This document shows positions 34,954-43,044 of a DNA stretch of 64,000 nucleotides, in pieces (the stretch's first letter is position 1; each line of letters starts with the position of its first letter). The position numbers and the translations under genes were made by a program. The DNA lies in the NCBI RefSeq assembly GCF_900187325.1, contig NZ_FZMZ01000005.1, forward strand, positions 1 to 64,000, read 5' to 3'. Below the pieces are notes generated by a model, which was given only the letters and a program-made list of their open reading frames with translations, did not search any database and was not told the DNA's origin. The DNA is from Virgibacillus ndiopensis. Its GTDB lineage: Bacteria > Bacillota > Bacilli > Bacillales > Amphibacillaceae.

Positions 34954-37101
34954 ATGCGATTAATCCTTGCAGAAAAACCATCTGTAGCGAAAAATATCGC
35001 AGATGCGTTGAAGATCAAAGATAAGAAAGATGGTTATTTTGAAGGAAATAACTACATTATAACCTGGGCTTTTGGCCATCTGGTTCAGTTGTATGATGCA
35101 AAAGATTATGACAGTAAGATGGCACGCTGGAAGATGGACAATTTTCCATTTATTCCTACCAATTTTAAATATAAAGTAAAAAGCGATCCCCGGAACAGAC
35201 AGCGTTCTGATCGTGGTGCAGAGAAACAGTTGAAGATAATTCATTATTTAATGAAGCGAAACGATGTTGATATGATCATTTCTGCTTGTGATTATGATCG
35301 GGAAGGTCAGGTTATTGGTGATAGCATTATCTATCGCGCGAAGCCAAAGAAGCAGATTTATCGATTACTTTTAAATGAATGGACACCAGATGAAGTGCTA
35401 CATGGAATTGAACAGATGAAACCAAATGAAACGTTGAGACCATTGCAGGATGCTGGTGTTAGTAGACAATGGGCGGATTGGGTTATTGGCATTAATCTAA
35501 CATCCGTTGCTACTTTAAAATATCAGAAGGGAAAAGGTAAAGCACTAAATATTGGCAGGGTGTTACTGCCAACATTGAAAATAATTTACGATCGTGATAA
35601 AGAAATTGAAAATTTTGTGCCAGAGGATTATTTTAAATTAACAGCAACGTTTCAAACAAAAGATCTAAAGGAATATCAAGGTACATATATAGAGAAGAAT
35701 CAAGAGAAATTTAAGAAAAAGGATATTCTCGAGGATATTCTAGTAGCAATCCAGAATAAAACGGCTATTATTACGGATAAACAAGTAGAGAAGAAGAAAG
35801 AATTCGCTCCATTTTTATTTAATCTTTCCAATCTGCAGGGGTATATAACGAACAAATACAAGGGTTGGACATCGGACAAAGTTTTAAAAGTAGCACAATC
35901 ACTTTATGAAAAAAAGTTCATCACATATCCTCGGACCTCTAGTATTGCATTGGAGGAAAGTCTGGCTGGCAAAACTGCCAAGGTATTAAAAACGTTGGCG
36001 GAAGACTTACCATACAAAGATGAGATTAAGTTTATGAAAACAAAACGAGTGTTTAACAATGCCAAGGTGGAAAGCCATAGTGCAATTGCTCCGACGTATG
36101 TAAAACCAAAGCGCCTAACAAGTGATGAACAAATTGTATATACTGCAATTAAAAATCGTTTTATTATGCAGTTCATGCCTGTAGCTGAATACGAGGAAAC
36201 TAAACTTACAACAAAAGTTGATGATGTACAAGGTTATTTCAGTTCAAAAGGGAAGGTTCAGCTTGTTGAAGGGTGGAAGAAAGTAGAAAACATCCAATCC
36301 AAGGACAATATATTGCCTGTCGTACAAGTGAACGATAGTGTAAGTTTGCTAGATTCGGAGGTTTCATCCCATGTGACAAAACCACCGAAACATCATACAG
36401 AGAAAACGTTATTGCGTGTAATGGAGACATGTGGGAAGAGCTATAAAGAAGATGATAGTGATGAAGTCATGGGAAGTATTCTTACTGGGTTTAGCATTGG
36501 CACGGCAGCAACACGAGCAGAAACAATAAAAAAATTAAAAGACGTGGGATACGTAAGCGGTCAAGGTAAAAACTTATTGTGTACGGATTTAGGCAGAAGA
36601 CTTGTGGAAACATTCCCAGTTAAAGACTTGTTTGATCTAGAGTTTACAGGAAGGCTCGAAAAGACTTTGTCAGATATTCAGAAAGGAAATGTTAGTAAAA
36701 GAGAGTTTTTGAGCTTAGTATTTTCCTTTACAAACGATTCAGTTGCAACTATTAAGTATGGACAAGATGTCATCATCAATGAAATTACTTCAACGCAAAG
36801 AACGAAAGAAATACTTGGGGCATGTCCGCAATGTGGAAGTAAAGTAATGGAGGGAACAAAAGGATTCGGCTGCAGCAATTGGAAAAGTGGCTGCAAGTTT
36901 GTTATTTGGAAAAATGATAAGTATTTAGCTTCCATGAAGAAAAGAGCTACGAAGACAATGGTTAAGGAACTTCTGAAAAATAAAGTTGCCTATGTTAAAG
37001 GGCTGACAAGTAAAAAAGGCAGTAAGTTTGGAGCCTATTTACGATATGAGAAAAATCCTGATAATGATTATTTTAGTTGGAAAATGGATTTTAAAAAATA
37101 G
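34954..37101 (+). CDS. topB: DNA topoisomerase III
   Basis: 715 residues, type IA. The Toprim domain is N-terminal (MRLILAEKPSVAKNIADALK, with the DYDREGQ metal site near residue 113). The catalytic tyrosine is Tyr325 in FITYPRTSS. The central region has the family segment GSILTGFSIGTAATRAETIK. A C-terminal zinc-ribbon-like domain follows (CPQCGSKVMEGTKGFGCSNW, with four cysteines) and a KDFLK-like terminal repeat. It decatenates and relaxes single-stranded crossings during replication and recombination. It is monocistronic between terminators. Confidence 0.95.
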   Translation: MRLILAEKPSVAKNIADALKIKDKKDGYFEGNNYIITWAFGHLVQLYDAKDYDSKMARWKMDNFPFIPTNFKYKVKSDPRNRQRSDRGAEKQLKIIHYLMKRNDVDMIISACDYDREGQVIGDSIIYRAKPKKQIYRLLLNEWTPDEVLHGIEQMKPNETLRPLQDAGVSRQWADWVIGINLTSVATLKYQKGKGKALNIGRVLLPTLKIIYDRDKEIENFVPEDYFKLTATFQTKDLKEYQGTYIEKNQEKFKKKDILEDILVAIQNKTAIITDKQVEKKKEFAPFLFNLSNLQGYITNKYKGWTSDKVLKVAQSLYEKKFITYPRTSSIALEESLAGKTAKVLKTLAEDLPYKDEIKFMKTKRVFNNAKVESHSAIAPTYVKPKRLTSDEQIVYTAIKNRFIMQFMPVAEYEETKLTTKVDDVQGYFSSKGKVQLVEGWKKVENIQSKDNILPVVQVNDSVSLLDSEVSSHVTKPPKHHTEKTLLRVMETCGKSYKEDDSDEVMGSILTGFSIGTAATRAETIKKLKDVGYVSGQGKNLLCTDLGRRLVETFPVKDLFDLEFTGRLEKTLSDIQKGNVSKREFLSLVFSFTNDSVATIKYGQDVIINEITSTQRTKEILGACPQCGSKVMEGTKGFGCSNWKSGCKFVIWKNDKYLASMKKRATKTMVKELLKNKVAYVKGLTSKKGSKFGAYLRYEKNPDNDYFSWKMDFKK

Positions 37102-37105
37102 AATA

Positions 37106-37146
37106 GACAAGCCGTATCACATAACCTGGTGATACGACTTGTTTTT
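37106..37146. terminator. Bidirectional terminator between topB and uracil permease
   Basis: ACAAGCCGTATCAC pairs with GTGATACGACTTGT with one mismatch pair, and T runs exist on both strands. It serves the two convergent genes. Confidence 0.85.
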
Positions 37147-37148
37147 CA

Positions 37149-38429
37149 TTACTCGTTTGATAGTTTTAACTTATCAAGTAATTTCAGAAGTATGCTAAGG
37201 ATGATAGCAACAATTGTAGCTAATCCCATTCCTTTTAATTCAACATCACCTAATTGAACGGATGCACCGCTGATTCCGATAACTAGAACAACACAAGTTA
37301 AAATTAAATTTTGTGAGCGATTGTAGTCTATTTTAGATTCAACTAACATCCGAATCCCACTTACTGCGATAATACCGAATAATAGTATGGAAATTCCGCC
37401 CATCACTGCTGTTGGTATGGAAGATATCAGTGCTGCGAGCTTACCACAGAATGATAGAATAATAGCTACTACTGCTGCCATACCAATAATCCATGTGGAG
37501 TATACTCTTGTAATGGCGAGTACACCAATATTCTCACCATACGTGGTGTTTGGTGTTGCCCCAAAAAAACTGGAAAGAATCGTTGATATCCCATTTCCCA
37601 TCAGTGAGCGATCTAGCCCAGGTTCTTTAATCAAATCTTTTTTTACGATATTACCTGTTACAAATAAGTGTCCGATATGTTCAGGTATAATAACAAGCGC
37701 AGCAGGAAGAATTACGATGATTGCGGACCAATCAATCTTCATTTGATAGAACTCTGGCATAGAAATCCATGCTGCTTCCTGAACCTTTGTTAAATCGACT
37801 AAACCAAATGCAAAAGCGATAAAATATCCAGCAACAATCCCGATCAGTATAGGAATAATTTTTAAAAAACCTCGTAATGTCACCCAGCAAATAATTGTAA
37901 TTGTAAGTGTTAAAAAGGATACTAATGCAACTTGGGGGTCAACAGCCCATGTAGGGTCAGCATCTGCTGGGGCAATCCATCCAGCCATTTCTGCAGCAGT
38001 TGGTACAAGTTCAAGTCCAATTACTGCCACGATTGCGCCCATCGCTGCCGGTGGAAAGATCACATCAATCCACCTAGTTCCCGCTATTTTGACGAGTAAC
38101 CCAACAAGAAGTAAGACAATCCCAACTACAAGGAATCCACCAAGTGCATAACTATAACCAGCTCCACCAGAATATTGCCCCAATACTACAAAAACCGGTG
38201 AGATAAAGGCAAAGCTGGAACCAAGGTAAGCAGGGATTTTTCCTTTGGTAATAAATATATATAGTAGTGTTCCGATACCATTCATTAATAGTATTGTTGC
38301 AGGGTTTATCTGAAACAAGACAGGTACTAACACGGTTGAACCAAACATTGCGAATAAGTGTTGTATGCTTAGTGGTAAACTTTGTAAAAAAGGTAAGCGT
38401 TCATCAACTTGAATTTCTCTTTGTGCCAT
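37149..38429 (-). CDS. pyrP: Uracil permease (NCS2 family)
   Basis: 426 residues, about 12-14 membrane segments. NCS2 hallmarks are visible: GSTVLVPVLFQINPAT near the N-terminus, ATILLMNGIGTLLYI, the QxxxxTGxxxR-like region TIVGLELVP, and ATPNTTYGENIGVLAITRVY with the conserved Asn-Thr-Tyr and Glu of uracil transporters. ATG at 38429 follows AAAGGGAGAG; an upstream ATG lies inside the leader. A PyrR attenuator precedes the gene, so pyrimidine excess should switch it off, as with B. subtilis pyrP. Confidence 0.93.
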   Translation of the reverse strand: MAQREIQVDERLPFLQSLPLSIQHLFAMFGSTVLVPVLFQINPATILLMNGIGTLLYIFITKGKIPAYLGSSFAFISPVFVVLGQYSGGAGYSYALGGFLVVGIVLLLVGLLVKIAGTRWIDVIFPPAAMGAIVAVIGLELVPTAAEMAGWIAPADADPTWAVDPQVALVSFLTLTITIICWVTLRGFLKIIPILIGIVAGYFIAFAFGLVDLTKVQEAAWISMPEFYQMKIDWSAIIVILPAALVIIPEHIGHLFVTGNIVKKDLIKEPGLDRSLMGNGISTILSSFFGATPNTTYGENIGVLAITRVYSTWIIGMAAVVAIILSFCGKLAALISSIPTAVMGGISILLFGIIAVSGIRMLVESKIDYNRSQNLILTCVVLVIGISGASVQLGDVELKGMGLATIVAIILSILLKLLDKLKLSNE

Positions 38430-38464
38430 CTTTTTCTCTCCCTTTTGGAATTTGGGTTTACCGG

Positions 38465-38610
38465 TTACCGTAAAATATAAAAAAACACCTTGCCTAATCA
38501 TGGCAAGGTGTATGCGAACAAACAAAATCAATAATGGAAGATTCCAGGCGATTTGCTATTATAAACAGAACTCATCTGTTCCACCTTGCCAGCCTCACAG
38601 GACTGAATTA
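38465..38610 (-). promoter_or_regulatory. PyrR-binding attenuator of pyrP
   Basis: On the minus strand the leader holds TCAGTCCTGTGAGGCT (about 38606-38591), matching the PyrR box pattern ARUCCNGNGAGGYU. A terminator follows: ACACCTTGCC, loop ATGATTA, GGCAAGGTGT and a T run (38511-38478). The bases right after the PyrR box, GGCAAGGTGG (38590-38581), can pair with the 5' arm of that terminator and so form the antiterminator. UMP-bound PyrR would favour termination. Confidence 0.88.
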
Positions 38611-38712
38611 AAGGTAACCGTATAAACTTATCTTAGTTATTATTACAATTTATACTAGATGTGTCAATGATTTTTTGTAATTAAGTCCTGATTTTGATAA
38701 TGTTCTTATTAA

Positions 38713-39261
38713 GGTTGTTTTCTAAAAGATAGTTGTTTTTACACAAAATACATAAAATGCGACGTAAGTGCAATGTAAATTTCGTATTTTATGACGCTCC
38801 TTTGCCCCGCAGCCCGTATACACTATGCTTTCCGGGGGCGGCTGATGAGCCTCCTCGTGCTGACGCACTCCGGGGTCTCAACGATGCCTCTTCTCCCCCA
38901 TGAGTCTCCGTGTATACGGGCCGCTAGTAAGTGAATTTATGCTTATTTACAAGCCCTTCTTTTTCCTATATTGTTTTGTTGATCAATAATTATTATTTGG
39001 AGAAGGAACCGATATAAAACCCTATTTATCTACTTCACCAGTCCGGGTGAGCGGAGGGTGGTGACTCCTGCTCAGAACAGCACGAGTCCGAAGACCCCGC
39101 AGAGTGGGTTTCTCGAGGAGGCTGAGGCCGTGCCCGCGGAAAGCATCCGCCCGCAGCGATCCCGGACGGCAATCGAGATGGGACTTAATTTCCCTATTAT
39201 TTTTACGTCGTATTCTACTGAAACTACGAGGTTAAAAGCAATAAACTTTATGAAAAGGGCC
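38713..39261. repeat. Dispersed MITE-like repeat, copy B (composite)
   Basis: It starts GGTTGTTTTCTAAAAGATAG and ends AACTTTATGAAAAGGGCC. The right 50 bases match copy A. Inside, CCCGTATACAC...GTGTATACGGG forms a long-range inverted repeat (38813-38920). The GC-rich interior contrasts with the AT-rich surroundings. Two units may be fused near 38970-39030. An 85-codon open frame at 39058-39315 falls inside and is not regarded as a gene. Confidence 0.65.
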
Positions 39262-39304
39262 ATATTAATAAAACAGGAGAGTAAAATGTTGGGAGGGAAC
39301 AAAC

Positions 39305-39748
39305 ATGGAACATGAATCTAGTTAAGTACTTGCACTTTATCGAAAAATAATAGATGCTTGGAACAATCGCAGTGCTAGTGATATGAGTAATCAGTTTACC
39401 GAGAATGGTGAGCTAATTGGTTTTGATGGAAGTCAGGTCGCTGGGAAAGTGGATATCTATGCACATTTAAATCCGATTTTTAGATCACATCCAACAGCTC
39501 CTTTCGTAAGTAAAGTCAAAGATATACGAATTCTTAGTACTGATATTGCTATCTTACGTGCGATTGTAGGCATGGTACCGATCGGGAAATCAGAGATAAA
39601 CCCTGAATTAAACGCTCATCAAACGCTTATAGCAGTTAAAAGAGGAAATGAATGGCAGACTGAGCTATTTCAAAATACTCCTGCTCAATTTCATGGGAGA
39701 CCCGAATTAGTCAAGGAAATGACAGAAGAATTGAGAGAGCAAATGTAA
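39305..39748 (+). pseudogene. SgcJ/EcaC-type small protein, interrupted by one stop codon
   Basis: ATG at 39305 has an excellent site (GGGAGGGAAC) and reads MEHESS, then TAA at 39323, then continues in the same frame as VLALYRKIIDAWNNRSASDM and on to the stop at 39746. The full product would be 147 residues, the normal length of the SgcJ/EcaC (SnoaL-like, NTF2 fold) family, with the typical FTENGELIGFDGSQVAGKVD. The stop could come from CAA by a single C-to-T change. Reinitiation at Met 39383 would give 121 residues lacking the first helix. Repeats flank the gene on both sides. Confidence 0.75.
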
Positions 39749-39751
39749 TAA

Positions 39752-39791
39752 AAAGGCGTTATTTCTTTCCATGAATAAGATAACGCCTTTT
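39752..39791 (+). terminator. Terminator after the SgcJ-like pseudogene
   Basis: AAAAAGGCGTTAT pairs perfectly with ATAACGCCTTTTT, followed by further T. Its integrity suggests that the inactivation upstream is recent. Confidence 0.88.
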
Positions 39792-39798
39792 TTAATTT

Positions 39799-40010
39799 GG
39801 CTGTTTTATAAAAGATTGTTGTTTCAAAATTGAATCTTTCCGCAGTTTGTTTTTATTCACAGAAACTGCGGCATAACGGCAACGTGATTTCCGCTGCGCG
39901 TAGTGTTTTTCCGTAGCGATAGCAGGGCACCAAACATAATTTATAGTTACGTCGCTTTTTATATCAACTGAATTTATATAATAATTCTGTAGAGAAATCA
40001 ATAATCCTTT
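39799..40010. repeat. Dispersed MITE-like repeat, copy C
   Basis: It starts GGCTGTTTTATAAAAGATTG, like copies A, B and D. The interior GCGTAGTGTTTTTCCGTAGCG and the following CAAACATAATTT with GTTACGTC align with copy E. A CCGCAGTTT/AAACTGCGG hairpin lies near 39840-39872. The right boundary is uncertain. Confidence 0.6.
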
Positions 40011-40095
40011 TTACCATGTAAAAAAAGTTCTGTTTTCATGATAATGACGTATATCTAATTAGTGGTGCTCCATTTAGAAATAATTTTTTAAAAAT

Positions 40096-40122
40096 TGAAA
40101 CCTTTTAGTTGTTATTTCCGTA
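40096..40122 (+). promoter_or_regulatory. Sigma-W type promoter of yuaF-floT
   Basis: TGAAAC (40096-40101) and CGTA (40119-40122) are 17 bases apart, close to the sigma-W consensus TGAAAC-N16-CGTA. In B. subtilis the yuaF-floT operon is sigma-W controlled as part of the cell-envelope stress response. Confidence 0.75.
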
Positions 40123-40169
40123 TTACTAGTGTAAAGGTACTACATATCGAAGTAAAAGGGGGTGTCTAT

Positions 40170-40712
40170 ATGGAATTTCTCGGATATCCACTGGAAACCA
40201 TTTATCTAGTTGGTCTTATAGTCGGTGGTAGTTTAGTACTCATTTATATCTTATTGTCGGATATTTTGGAGGGAATGTTTGAATTTCTATCTGGAGGGAT
40301 ATTTAATCCAACTCTTGTATTATCATTTATTACCATTTTAAGTGCGGCTGGTTACATATTGGAAATTGCTACATCTATTCACAGCTTATTAATTTTTATC
40401 ATTTCACTAATTCTGTCTGCAATTTTAGTTACGTTGTTAAATTTGTTTATTCTTATTCCATTGTCTTCAGCTGAGTCTTCGCTTGTTTATACAGAAGATG
40501 ATTTGAAGGGGAGAGTTGGAAAAGTAATTATTTCTATTCCAGATGATGGGTATGGAGAGGTGGTTATTTCTGGTAAAGGCGGCACAATAGCAAAGTCAGC
40601 TAAAAGCTTTGACGGTCAGTCAATACCTGAAGGAACAGAGGTTTTAGTTATTGATATTAAGAATAGTGTGGTGTACGTATCTGTTCATGATCAAATAAAT
40701 TTTCAAGCATAG
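40170..40712 (+). CDS. yuaF: NfeD-like membrane protein YuaF
   Basis: 180 residues. Three membrane helices in the first 110 residues are followed by an OB-fold NfeD domain (LKGRVGKVIISIPDDGYGEV then GKGGTIAKSAKSFDGQSIPE). It partners flotillin in membrane microdomains. ATG at 40170 follows AAAGGGGGTG and is preferred to an upstream ATG at 40095 that overlaps the promoter. The flotillin gene begins 63 bp downstream. Confidence 0.9.
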   Translation: MEFLGYPLETIYLVGLIVGGSLVLIYILLSDILEGMFEFLSGGIFNPTLVLSFITILSAAGYILEIATSIHSLLIFIISLILSAILVTLLNLFILIPLSSAESSLVYTEDDLKGRVGKVIISIPDDGYGEVVISGKGGTIAKSAKSFDGQSIPEGTEVLVIDIKNSVVYVSVHDQINFQA

Positions 40713-40775
40713 ATTACGGTTAAAAACGCTGCAAATGCAGGTTTTTATACAAAAAATAGAATAGGGGGATGTAAG

Positions 40776-42317
40776 ATGACACCGATATTTATTGTTATTG
40801 GTATTGTAGTTGTTTTGTTATTGGTATTAATAGGTGTATTTGTTTCGAAATACCGAACAGCGGGTCCTGACGAAGCATTGATTGTAACTGGGAGTTATTT
40901 AGGATCAAAAAATGTCAATGTGGATGAATCTGGAAATAAAATAAAAATTGTCCGTGGTGGCGGTACATTTATTCTTCCAATATTTCAACAAGCGGAACCA
41001 CTGAGTTTACTTTCAAGTAAGCTTGATGTACAAACACCTGAAGTGTATACCGAACAGGGCGTTCCGGTAATGGCTGATGGAACAGCAATTATTAAAATTG
41101 GTGGTTCTATTAATGAGATTGCAACTGCTGCGGAACAATTTTTAGGCAAATCCAAAGAAGATCGGGAAAATGAAGCAAGAGAAGTTTTAGAGGGTCATTT
41201 ACGATCGATTTTAGGATCGATGACTGTCGAGGAGATTTATAAAAATCGGGAGAAATTCTCACAGGAAGTACAACGTGTTGCTTCACAAGACTTAGCGAAA
41301 ATGGGACTTATCATCGTTTCATTTACGATTAAGGATGTTCGTGACAAAAATGGATACTTAGAATCACTTGGTAAGCCACGTATTGCGCAAGTGAAGCGTG
41401 ATGCTGACATTGCGACAGCAGATGCAGAAAAAGAAACACGCATTAAACGTGCAGAAGCAAATAAAGATGCAAAAAAATCCGAACTGGAGCGGGAAACTGA
41501 AATTGCCGAAGCAGAAAAATCTAACCAGTTAAAAATTGCAGAATATCGCAGAGAACAGGATAAGGCAAAGGCACGTGCGGACCAAGCCTATCATCTTGAA
41601 GAGGCACATTCGAAGCAGGAAGTTACGGAACAACAAATGCAGGTCAAAATCATTGAGCGCCAGAAGCAAATTGAGCTTGAAGAAAAAGAAATTGCGCGTC
41701 GTGAAAAACAATATGATTCTGAAGTTAAGAAGAAAGCAGACGCAGATCGTTACTCGGTTGAACAAGCGGCAGAAGCGGAAAAAAGAAAACAGCTTGCTGA
41801 GGCAGATGCCCATAAATATCATGTTGAAGCAATGGCAAAAGCAGAAGCAGAAAAAGTACGAATTGATGGTCTTGCTAAAGCTGAAGCAGAAAAAGCTCAA
41901 GGTGAATCAGAGGCTGAGGTAATTCGTCTAAAAGGTCTTGCCGAAGCAGAAGCGAAGCAAAAAGTTGCAGAGGCATTTGAACAATATGGTCATGCTGCTA
42001 TTTTAGATATGATACTTAAAATGCTTCCAGATTATGCGAAGCAAGTTGCAAGTCCGATGGCTAATATTGATAAAATCACAGTTGTTGATACTGGGGGTAA
42101 TGGTGAAAATAGCGGTGCAAATAAAGTTACAAGTTATGCGACCAACTTGATGTCCACACTTCAAGAATCGTTGAAGGCATCATCAGGAATTGACGTTAAA
42201 GAGTTAATTGAGAACTTTTCTGGTAAAGAAAATATAAAGGATAGCTTGGAAAAATCATCACAAAACCAGTCAACTGAAAGACAACTAGAAACTACTTCTA
42301 GTGATACAAAAGAGTAA
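40776..42317 (+). CDS. floT: Flotillin-like protein FloT (YuaG)
   Basis: 513 residues. An N-terminal membrane segment (IFIVIGIVVVLLLVLIGVFV) is followed by the SPFH/PHB domain (about 30-200) and a long Glu-Ala-Lys-rich coiled coil (about 205-400) with the EA repeats of flotillins. The tail is polar. Flotillins organise functional membrane microdomains and influence membrane fluidity and secretion. GGGGGATG-type site precedes ATG. It is co-transcribed with yuaF. The third B. subtilis gene, yuaI, is absent. Confidence 0.95.
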   Translation: MTPIFIVIGIVVVLLLVLIGVFVSKYRTAGPDEALIVTGSYLGSKNVNVDESGNKIKIVRGGGTFILPIFQQAEPLSLLSSKLDVQTPEVYTEQGVPVMADGTAIIKIGGSINEIATAAEQFLGKSKEDRENEAREVLEGHLRSILGSMTVEEIYKNREKFSQEVQRVASQDLAKMGLIIVSFTIKDVRDKNGYLESLGKPRIAQVKRDADIATADAEKETRIKRAEANKDAKKSELERETEIAEAEKSNQLKIAEYRREQDKAKARADQAYHLEEAHSKQEVTEQQMQVKIIERQKQIELEEKEIARREKQYDSEVKKKADADRYSVEQAAEAEKRKQLAEADAHKYHVEAMAKAEAEKVRIDGLAKAEAEKAQGESEAEVIRLKGLAEAEAKQKVAEAFEQYGHAAILDMILKMLPDYAKQVASPMANIDKITVVDTGGNGENSGANKVTSYATNLMSTLQESLKASSGIDVKELIENFSGKENIKDSLEKSSQNQSTERQLETTSSDTKE

Positions 42318-42329
42318 AATTATCACTAA

Positions 42330-42424
42330 AAAGACTATCAAATTACAATGAATGTGCTGAACCCCAAAAGTTAGTTTTGGTCTAACTTTTGGGGGTGCAC
42401 ATCAGAATTGATAGTCTTTTTTTA
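42330..42424 (+). terminator. Nested terminator hairpin after floT
   Basis: The outer stem AAAAGACTATCAAATT/AATTGATAGTCTTTTT ends in a long T run. Its loop contains a second strong hairpin, CCCCAAAAGTTAG with CTAACTTTTGGGG, flanked by GTGC and GCAC. The inner part looks like the two terminal repeats of an IS3-type element placed back to back. Confidence 0.8.
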
Positions 42425-42634
42425 TATTTAGAGTTAAACATAAATAGCTCTATTAGTGTTATAGAATACAAATCTATCAGCTATGAAATTGTTGCATGCC
42501 CACTCCATATCTCCTTTCTTTGGAAACTTTTAGAAAAAATAACCTAATCGATTTCGGCATTATTACTCACATTAGTAATTTATATTCTCTTTCCCGCGTT
42601 TTCCCCAATCGTTTCTAATCTCTCTTTTTCTAAA

Positions 42635-42787
42635 CTATTTATGACTCTCTCGTTTAGTTGATTGTTTAATCAATAACCCGCGGCGATTGATTTCCTGTTC
42701 AATTATTTCTCGAAATTCCTGATCTAAATTTAATTCTTTTGCCTTGATATAAGACTCAATCAGTAATTTGTTAGATAATTTTTCCAA
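42635..42787 (-). CDS. sda: Sporulation checkpoint inhibitor Sda
   Basis: A 50-residue product read on the minus strand from TTG at 42787, six bases after GGAG. It begins [20 protein letters not shown] and continues [17 protein letters not shown], closely following B. subtilis Sda ([20 protein letters not shown]). Sda forms a helical hairpin that binds the dimerisation domain of sporulation kinases such as KinA and stops sporulation when replication is disturbed. It stands alone between the floT terminator and yyaL. The TTG start and small size make it easy to miss. Confidence 0.85.
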   Translation of the reverse strand: MEKLSNKLLIESYIKAKELNLDQEFREIIEQEINRRGLLIKQSTKRESHK

Positions 42788-43044
42788 GTTGATCTCCACT
42801 TCCTAACTTTCAAGAATATAGATGAGCAAGTTTGCTGAAAATAAATGTAAGTCATCTCTATAAAAGAACCAAAAAAAGAAAATTAGGAGATGGACACAAA
42901 TTAATACTAATACACTCCTATTTTACGCACAATTATATCTAATTGGTTAGGGACCAATAAATAAATCGTTTGATTGTCTTTTTATTTATAGAATGGATAA
43001 CATAATAGTAAAGGTAATTTCTATTAACATGAAAGGTGAACTCG
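42788..43044. other. Intergenic region between sda and yyaL
   Basis: Shared divergent control region. One near-match to a DnaA box (TTATCCATT on the minus strand, about 42993-43001) could relate to DnaA control of sda, but it has two mismatches. An inverted repeat ATTGGTTAGGGACCAAT lies near 42939-42955; I cannot assign it. No further gene is seen. Confidence 0.3.

Noticed and set aside
39058-39315. 85-codon frame before the SgcJ-like gene
   Set aside because: Falls inside repeat copy B and overlaps the true ribosome site of the next gene.
38713-40010. Clustered repeats as a CRISPR array
   Set aside because: Units are long, diverged and unevenly spaced, with no regular short repeats, spacers or cas genes.
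41529-41922. Long open frames on both strands inside floT
   Set aside because: Produced by the Glu-Ala-Lys coiled-coil repeats of flotillin; no start signals.
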